From Pirellulaceae bacterium (lineage in GTDB: Bacteria; Planctomycetota; Planctomycetia; Pirellulales; Pirellulaceae), in NCBI GenBank assembly GCA_023382975.1, contig JAHDXO010000013.1:106946-170945 (forward strand): a stretch of DNA of 64,000 bases, in the 5' to 3' direction. The position numbers were made by a program, and so were the translations under genes. Shown piece after piece: positions 58,222 through 64,000 of the stretch. The notes under the pieces are model-generated. The model searched no databases and was not told where the DNA came from. It saw only the letters and a program-made list of their open reading frames with translations. Numbering within the stretch: position 1 is the first letter of the stretch; each line of letters opens with the position of its first letter.

Positions 58222-59424
58222 CTATGGACCCGATGCGTCCGGTGGATCTTTCCCTGTCGCTTCTTCTTCACCCGCAGCTCTTGCAGCGTCGTTCTGTTCC
58301 GCCTGCTGCACCGCGCGGCGTTGCAGTTCGCGGATGTGCAGCACGGCCCGCCAGCGGTCGTCCTGAGACAACTGGTTCCGGTGCGGCGGCATGTTGTTCC
58401 GCCCGAGGCTGATGACATGGAACATCGCACCGTCGTTCAGCAGACGCGATTTTTCGGCGGTCAGTGGCGGCGGCGGCGGGTAGCCGCGGGCGCTCATCGG
58501 TCCGTCGCCTTCGCCCGCCGGTCCGTGGCACGAGATGCAGAAGTTGACGAACACCACGCGGCCTCGCTCCAGGGCCGCCGCGTCGTCGGCCGCCAGCGGA
58601 TTGCTCAGCTCCTCGCCCGCTCGCTGCTCGTCCTCGACGGTGGCCTGGAAGTGCAACGGCCGGGCGTCGCGGGCGAGTGTGCCGGGAAGCGGCTGGGCGA
58701 GCGGCAACCCGGCGAAAGCCGACTGCGGCTCGACGGGCACCGACCTGCGCATCGTGGGCAGGAATTCCAGGTTGGGCCGGGTCAGGTCGCGCGGTGTCAG
58801 CAGGATCGCCGCGACGGCGGCCACGAACAGAACGGCCAATCCCAAGTTGACCCATCGCAGGGCAGGCCAAGCCTCCGGGTCGTCCGGGCCGGGACGCGGG
58901 CCGCCGTCCAGCACGCGTTCCTCGATCTGTTCCGCATGATGCGATTCCAGCAGCGACGAGATCTGCTGGACGTCGAACGCGGCATCCGTCTGCTCGATCA
59001 CCAGGGCAAAGCGATCGTCTGTCACCCGCGGCCGAATCAGGCTGGCGCGTTTGCCGGGTCGCAGGCGGGCGATCAAGAAGAAGGCCAGCACCGTGCCGAC
59101 CGCTCCGCACAGCACCATCGCCTCGAAGATCACGGGCACAAACGCCGGCAGCGAATTGAACGGCTTGCCGCCGACGTTCAACGGCCAGTCGACCGCCGAG
59201 GTCCAGAATTGATACCAAAGCATGAACAACGCACCGGCCGCTCCGCACAGGCCGCAGGCCCAGGTCAGCCGCGACGGACGCCAGCCGAGCGCGTCGTCCA
59301 GGCCATGGACGGCGTACGGGCTGTAGACATCGACAACCGCCGCGCCGCGAGAACGCACGGCGCGCACGGCGCCCAGCAGTTCCCCTTCGTCGCGAAACGT
59401 GGCCAGTAGGACTCGTTGGCTCAT
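58222..59424 (-). CDS. Fused ActD (DUF3341) - ActE (cytochrome c) of alternative complex III
   Basis: A 400-aa protein from ATG 59424. Residues 1-about 185 are ActD/DUF3341 (LLATFRDEGELLGAVRAVR, VDVYSPYAVHGLDDALGW) with two membrane helices. A further helix follows (WVNLGLAVLFVAAVAAILL, about 190-210), then a mono-haem cytochrome c domain with CISCHGPAGEGDGPM (about 292-306) and NNMPPHRNQLS (likely Met ligand). The two parts are usually separate genes. Electrons pass from ActB/ActA towards terminal oxidase. Confidence 0.88.
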   Translation of the reverse strand: MSQRVLLATFRDEGELLGAVRAVRSRGAAVVDVYSPYAVHGLDDALGWRPSRLTWACGLCGAAGALFMLWYQFWTSAVDWPLNVGGKPFNSLPAFVPVIFEAMVLCGAVGTVLAFFLIARLRPGKRASLIRPRVTDDRFALVIEQTDAAFDVQQISSLLESHHAEQIEERVLDGGPRPGPDDPEAWPALRWVNLGLAVLFVAAVAAILLTPRDLTRPNLEFLPTMRRSVPVEPQSAFAGLPLAQPLPGTLARDARPLHFQATVEDEQRAGEELSNPLAADDAAALERGRVVFVNFCISCHGPAGEGDGPMSARGYPPPPPLTAEKSRLLNDGAMFHVISLGRNNMPPHRNQLSQDDRWRAVLHIRELQRRAVQQAEQNDAARAAGEEEATGKDPPDASGP

Positions 59425-59438
59425 GGATCGTTCCCGTT

Positions 59439-60797
59439 TCAATGGTGTTCCGTGTGACGCGGCAAGACGCCTTTGACTTCGGTGATGTTGATCATGGGCA
59501 GCACGCGGCAGAACAACAGAAAACACGTGAAGAACAGCCCGAAGCTGCCCAGCAGCGTGGCGATTTCAATCGAGGTCGGCGCGTAATCGGCCCAACTGGA
59601 CGGCAGGAAATCCCGGTGCAGCGAGGTGACGATGATCACAAACCGCTCGAACCACATTCCTACGTTCACCGCCAGCGTCATCGCAAACACCAGCGGCAGG
59701 TTGCGGCGGACGGCGGGAAACCAAAACAGTTGCGGCACCAGCACGTTGCAGGCGACCATGATCTGGTAGCCCCAGCCGTACGGCCCGGCCATGCGGTTGA
59801 CCATCATGAACTGCTCGTACGGGTTGCCGCTGTACATGGCGATGAACACTTCGGTGGCGTAAGCCGCGCCCACGATACACCCGGTCGCCAACACCAGCTT
59901 GCACATCGGGTCGATGTGCCGCAGGGTGATGTAGTTTTCCATGTGCATCACCTTGCGGGCCACCAGCATCAACGTCAGCACCATCGACATGCCGGAGAAG
60001 ATCGCTCCGGCCACGAAGTAGGGCGGGAAGATCGTCGTGTGCCAACCGGGGATCACCGCGGTGGCGAAGTCCGAGCTGACAATCGAATGCACGGATACGA
60101 CCAGCGGCGTCGCCAAGCCCGCCAGCAGCAGGTACACGGTCTCGTAGCGGTGCCACGTGCGGAACGATCCGTCCCAGCCCAGGCTGAAGATCTCCAGCAA
60201 TCGCCGCCGCCAGCCGGGAGGCGTGCGGTCGCGCACCGTCGCCAAGTCCGGGATCAGCCCTACGTACCAAAACATCAGGGATACCAGGAAGTACGTGCTG
60301 ATGGCGAAGAAATCCCAGACCAAGGGCGAGCGGAAGTTGACCCACAGGGAGCCGCGGAAGTTCGGATACGGCGCGATCCAATAGGCCAGCCAAGGGCGGC
60401 CCATGTGGATCAGCGGGAAAATGCCGGCGCACATCACCGCGAACAGCGTCATGGCCTCGGCCGACCGGTTGACCGATGTCCGCCACTTCTGCCGGAACAA
60501 GAACAAGATGGCGGAGATCAGCGTCCCCGCGTGCCCGATGCCGATCCAGAACACAAAGTTCGTGATGTCGAAGGCCCAGCCGACCGTGCGGTTCAAGCCC
60601 CAGGTGCCGATGCCCGTCGCGACCTGGTACAGAACCGCGACCGCGCCCAGCAAGAGCAGTGCGGACGAAAACAGGAAACTGCCCCACCAGAGCGCCCCAG
60701 GACGGCGCTCCAGCGGCGCACAAACGTCCCGAGTGACGTCGGACAGGGTTCGGTCGCCGGTGATCAACGGCGCGGAGAGTAGAGCTGCTTCAGCCAT
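59439..60797 (-). CDS. actC: Alternative complex III subunit ActC (NrfD-like quinol-binding membrane protein)
   Basis: A 452-aa protein with about ten membrane helices. 'FDITNFVFWIGIGHAGTLISAILFLF', 'IFPLIHMGRPWLAYW' and 'HSIVSSDFATAVIPGWHTTIFPPYFVAGA' are NrfD/ActC signatures. The start overlaps the end of actB by 8 bp, and it ends 14 bp before the ActDE gene. It is a quinol-oxidising membrane subunit. Confidence 0.93.
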   Translation of the reverse strand: MAEAALLSAPLITGDRTLSDVTRDVCAPLERRPGALWWGSFLFSSALLLLGAVAVLYQVATGIGTWGLNRTVGWAFDITNFVFWIGIGHAGTLISAILFLFRQKWRTSVNRSAEAMTLFAVMCAGIFPLIHMGRPWLAYWIAPYPNFRGSLWVNFRSPLVWDFFAISTYFLVSLMFWYVGLIPDLATVRDRTPPGWRRRLLEIFSLGWDGSFRTWHRYETVYLLLAGLATPLVVSVHSIVSSDFATAVIPGWHTTIFPPYFVAGAIFSGMSMVLTLMLVARKVMHMENYITLRHIDPMCKLVLATGCIVGAAYATEVFIAMYSGNPYEQFMMVNRMAGPYGWGYQIMVACNVLVPQLFWFPAVRRNLPLVFAMTLAVNVGMWFERFVIIVTSLHRDFLPSSWADYAPTSIEIATLLGSFGLFFTCFLLFCRVLPMINITEVKGVLPRHTEHH

Positions 60798-63700
60798 GAT
60801 GACCTTCCTGAGAATGTTCCTTGCTGTTGCGAACCACGCGCAAGTAGCCGACCGAGGGCCGGACGTTCAGTTCCGCCAAGACCTGGAAATGCCGGTTCGC
60901 AGCCGCCGCCTTGGCCACCGCGCTCTCCGGATCGTTCAAGTCGCCGAACACGATCGCCGCCGACGGACACGATTGCTGGCAGGCGGCCTGGACCGAGCCG
61001 TCCGCGACGGGCTGGCCTGCCTGCCGGGCCCTTCGCGTCGCTTCCTGGATCCGCTGGACGCAGAAGCTGCACTTCTCCATTACGCCGCGCGAGCGGACGG
61101 TGATGTCGGGATTCAGTGCGGCGTTTTCCAGACGCTCGCCGCGGCTGTACTCGAACCAGTTGAACCGGCGTACTTTGTAGGGACAGTTGTTCGCACAGTA
61201 GCGCGTGCCGACGCAGCGGTTGTAGACCTGCTGGTTCAGGCCCTCGGCGCTGTGGACGGTAGCCAGCACGGGACAGACATTTTCGCACGGAGCGTTGTCG
61301 CAGTGGTGGCAGAGCATGGGTTGATGCACGGCCGTCGCGCCGCCGCTGTGATCCTGGAAGTAGCGGTCGATCCGTATCCAATGCATCTCGCGGCTGCGGA
61401 GCACTTCGTCCCGGCCCACGACGGGCACGTTGTTCTCCGCCTGGCAAGCGATTACGCAAGCCGAACATCCGGAGCACTTGTTCAGATCGATGACCATGCC
61501 CCAACGGGCTCCCGTGAAGGGGTGATCGTCCGGCCACAACTCGCCTTCGAAATGGTGATGGTGCGCCGCGCCCGCATGGGGATCGTCGCGATACGCGGCC
61601 AGCGTGGTCTGCTCGACGATCGCTCGATGTTCCGTGCCGGGGGTGGCCAGATGCTCCGGAACCGACAACGAGTGGTGTTGCTGGGTGGTGGCCAAACGGC
61701 GGTGTCCCCCGGTCGCCTCGACACGGATGTCCCCGCGCGCGTAGCGAATCGTGCCGCCGTCCCGTTGCAGCAGCGGCGCCGCGTTGACGCCGACCAGTCC
61801 GTTATCTCCCACCGACGGCCGCGCTTCGATCCACTGCGGACCCACGCGGGCAAACCGGTCCGTGCCCAGCCGGCCGTAGCCCAGCGCGACCGCCACGACG
61901 TCATCGTGCTGGCCCGGTTGGATCAGCACCGGCAACTCGATCGACGTCTGCCCCGCGGTGATGCGCAACATGTCCTCTTGGCGAACGCCCAGACGCTCCG
62001 CGCCGCCGGGCGACAGGCAGGCGTAGTTGTCCCACACCGCCTTGGTGACCGGGTCGGGCAGTTCCTGGAGCCAGGGGTTGTGGGCCGCCCGTCCATCCAG
62101 CAAGCCGATCTTGGGATACAGCACCAGCGACAGCGAATCGCCCGCAGCCGGAGCCGGGAGCTTGGCCAGTTCCACGGCCGCGTCGGCCTGGACAAGCTGA
62201 TCGACATTGACCCGAGGCACTTCCACCGCGCCGCTGCGCAACGCCTCTTCCCAAAATGCCACCGCATCCAGGTTCTGCTGCGGCCGCATGGGAAAGACGT
62301 GTGCTTGCCAGTGATCGCGGATCGCGCGATAGGCGGCTGTCGCGTCGGAGTCCGCCGGGGTTTCCGATTGCGACCAGGCCAACAGGCATTCCAGCAGCGT
62401 ACGAGACGAGCCCAACAAGGGAATCGTCGGCTGGCAAAGGCTCAGCATGCCCGCGACCGGTTCGGCGTCGCCCCAACTCTCCAGCCAGTGACTCTCTGGG
62501 CATACGCACGAGGCGACCGCGGCAGTTTCGTCGCGATGCTGGGCCAGCCGCACCACGAACGGCGCCTTGTCGCCTTGCAACCAATCCGACCACGGCGATT
62601 CGCTGGGCAGATCGTACGCGGGGTTGACGCCGGCGATCACCAGCACGCCGACCTGCCGGGCGCGCAATTGCTCCAGCAATTCCGCCAGCGGCTCGTCATC
62701 GGCGGCTCGTTGCCGGGACTGGACGTCGATCTCCAGTGTCTGGCCGTAGCCATCGAGTACGCCGTTGATCCAGTTGCAGACGATCTGCGTGGACACGTCT
62801 TGGCTGTCGCAGACCACCAGCGACTTGCCGCGGGCCTGCCACAACCGCTCGGCCAAGGCGTCGAGCTGCGTCTCGTCCAGCGGCCCGGCCGGCGGGACAC
62901 CGTCCAGGCTTCGGCTGGCGCAAGCCGCCAACTTCACCGCCAGCCGCCCGGCGATCGAGCCCAAGGCGTCGGACGGCACCACCCACCGCTGGTCGGCGTT
63001 GCTGCCGGTCAGCGACATCCGCGATTCGATCTGCAGATGGTACGACATCCGCGGCGGATCGCCGATCGGAGCGCGGTGCGTGCGGTAGCCGGCGGCGTAT
63101 TCCACGGGCGAGATCCAAGTCCCCAGGAAGTCCGCACCCAACGACACGATCACCTCGGCCCGGTCGAAGCGATAGCGGGGGATCGCCCGCACGCCGTGGG
63201 TCTGCAAATGGGCCGCGCCGATCGCGGACGCCGACAACGGATCGTAGCTCACGTGGCGGGCATGCGGCGCATTGCCCAAGAAAGCCTCGATCGCCGCCCG
63301 AGTGGTCGGACTGTGGATCGTGCCGGTCAGCAAGACCACCGATCGGCCCGACTCCTGGGCCGCCGCCACCTGCTTCCGCACTTCGGCATCCACGCGGTTC
63401 CAATCGACCTCTTGTCCGTCCAGCAGCGGCCTGCGCAGCCGCTGGCTGTCGTACAGACCCAGCACCTCGGCCTGTCCCACCGCACACAGCCCCCCTTGCG
63501 ACAAGCCGTGGTCCGGATTGCCCTCGAGCTTGATCGGCCGCCCGTCGCGAGTCTTGACCAACACGCCGCAAGCGGCCGGGCAGCCGCCGCAGGTGGAAGC
63601 ATAGTAACGGGCCAGACCGGCCACGGCGTCCTCTTCCCCGGCCGCCGGCGAAAGGATCGTCCGCACCGGCGCGCGCATGCAGCCACCTAGCGCCGACACG

Positions 63701-63861
63701 AACAGCGCGAACCCGGACGCCTCCAGAAACCGGCGCCGATCGATCGACACCAAACCGTCCAGCGGCGCATCCCGTTCGGGCGCCCCGGACGCAGTCGGCC
63801 GCGCACGCGGCACCGCTCGGGTATCCGGCGGCAAATCAGTCTTACGCGGTTGGGTCATCAA
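60790..63861 (-). CDS. actB: Alternative complex III subunit ActB (molybdopterin-like plus Fe-S)
   Basis: A 1023-aa protein. Tat signal SIDRRRFLEASGFALFVSAL (about residues 39-58). N-terminal CGGCPAACGVLVKTRDG and a long molybdopterin-oxidoreductase-like part (about 85-740), then a ferredoxin-type part with CSGCSACVIACQAENN, CHHCDNAPCENVCP, CVGTRYCANNCPYKVR, CSFCVQRI and CQQSCP (about 790-980), ligands for several clusters. In ACIII the molybdopterin site is vacant. It is translocated to the periplasmic side. The 5'-flank holds STRR repeats; the pentaheme ActA is expected upstream beyond the window. Confidence 0.94.
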   Translation of the reverse strand: MMTQPRKTDLPPDTRAVPRARPTASGAPERDAPLDGLVSIDRRRFLEASGFALFVSALGGCMRAPVRTILSPAAGEEDAVAGLARYYASTCGGCPAACGVLVKTRDGRPIKLEGNPDHGLSQGGLCAVGQAEVLGLYDSQRLRRPLLDGQEVDWNRVDAEVRKQVAAAQESGRSVVLLTGTIHSPTTRAAIEAFLGNAPHARHVSYDPLSASAIGAAHLQTHGVRAIPRYRFDRAEVIVSLGADFLGTWISPVEYAAGYRTHRAPIGDPPRMSYHLQIESRMSLTGSNADQRWVVPSDALGSIAGRLAVKLAACASRSLDGVPPAGPLDETQLDALAERLWQARGKSLVVCDSQDVSTQIVCNWINGVLDGYGQTLEIDVQSRQRAADDEPLAELLEQLRARQVGVLVIAGVNPAYDLPSESPWSDWLQGDKAPFVVRLAQHRDETAAVASCVCPESHWLESWGDAEPVAGMLSLCQPTIPLLGSSRTLLECLLAWSQSETPADSDATAAYRAIRDHWQAHVFPMRPQQNLDAVAFWEEALRSGAVEVPRVNVDQLVQADAAVELAKLPAPAAGDSLSLVLYPKIGLLDGRAAHNPWLQELPDPVTKAVWDNYACLSPGGAERLGVRQEDMLRITAGQTSIELPVLIQPGQHDDVVAVALGYGRLGTDRFARVGPQWIEARPSVGDNGLVGVNAAPLLQRDGGTIRYARGDIRVEATGGHRRLATTQQHHSLSVPEHLATPGTEHRAIVEQTTLAAYRDDPHAGAAHHHHFEGELWPDDHPFTGARWGMVIDLNKCSGCSACVIACQAENNVPVVGRDEVLRSREMHWIRIDRYFQDHSGGATAVHQPMLCHHCDNAPCENVCPVLATVHSAEGLNQQVYNRCVGTRYCANNCPYKVRRFNWFEYSRGERLENAALNPDITVRSRGVMEKCSFCVQRIQEATRRARQAGQPVADGSVQAACQQSCPSAAIVFGDLNDPESAVAKAAAANRHFQVLAELNVRPSVGYLRVVRNSKEHSQEGHHG

Positions 63862-63871
63862 AACCTCGATT

Positions 63872-64000
63872 GGTCAGTTGTCAGTTGTCAGTTGTCAGTG
63901 GTCAGTGGTCAGTGGTCAGTGGTCAGTGGTCGGTGGTCAGTGGTTAGTGGTTAGTGGTTAGTGGTTAGTGGTTAGTGGTTAGTGGTTAGTGGTTAGTGGT
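63872..64000. repeat. STRR tract at right window end
   Basis: Heptamers tcagttg, tcagtgg and ttagtgg, at least 18 in a row, running off the window. It lies immediately upstream of actB. Confidence 0.9.

Noticed and set aside
59442..63690. Long plus-strand frames opposite the actC and actB genes.
   Set aside because: They are shadows of well-recognised alternative complex III genes.

Overview
This window looks like a chromosome segment of a planctomycete (phylum Planctomycetota). It has high GC, a PSD1/DUF1549-DUF1553 protein followed by DUF1501, a pilin-like DUF1559 protein, a giant secreted beta-helix protein with the FEPLEDRRML export tag, sulfatase and GH106-type genes, an alternative complex III operon, and 7-bp STRR repeat tracts. 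Gene density is moderate and many short genes are minor, decayed or duplicated.

Region 1 (1-3357): the 3' end of a gene for a formylglycine-generating-enzyme (FGE/C-type-lectin) fold protein ends in a 142-bp segment that is repeated 285 bp downstream. Of 18 differences between the copies, 14 lie at adenines of the downstream copy. This is the signature of a diversity-generating retroelement (DGR): variable region at 626-767, template region at 911-1052. No reverse transcriptase is visible in the window. A two-gene HEPN plus P-loop ATPase operon on the minus strand ends 9 bp from the template.

Region 2 (3427-20001): a minus-strand operon for polysaccharide breakdown (sulfatase, GH106-type rhamnosidase, second GH106-like hydrolase). 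It is followed by plus-strand planctomycete surface/cytochrome genes: a discoidin + hydrazine-synthase-alpha-like multiheme protein, then PSD1 and DUF1501. A 98-bp MITE sits between the last two.

Region 3 (20002-39246): an accessory/defence island. It contains remnants of toxin-antitoxin loci, two copies of a small-protein + HNH module (one frameshifted), a second MITE copy, VapBC, three scars of a helicase-HIT module, and one intact helicase-HIT pair. Next to these is a DNA phosphorothioation (Dnd) system: dndA-dndB on minus, dndC-dndD-dndE on plus, and a predicted phosphorothioate-binding (SBD) HNH endonuclease abutting dndB. No dndFGH is seen, so helicase, HIT and SBD-HNH are candidates for the restriction arm. 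dndD is bracketed by about 165-bp direct repeats, and a DndD-DndE chimera lies downstream beside a ParDE pair.

Region 4 (39247-44640): a planctomycete-conserved small protein, a zinc-ribbon membrane protein, RecQ and a CBS-type protein. Region 5 (45130-56597): the giant secreted protein, then a probable Fur-controlled operon (lipoprotein, DUF1559, PepSY membrane protein) and a polytopic membrane protein. Region 6 (56775-63861): the alternative complex III operon on minus (ActB, ActC, a fused ActD-ActE, a quinol-oxidoreductase membrane subunit) with a small Cys-rich protein; the pentaheme ActA would lie beyond the right edge.

All function calls rest on motif reading and family knowledge; no database search was possible.
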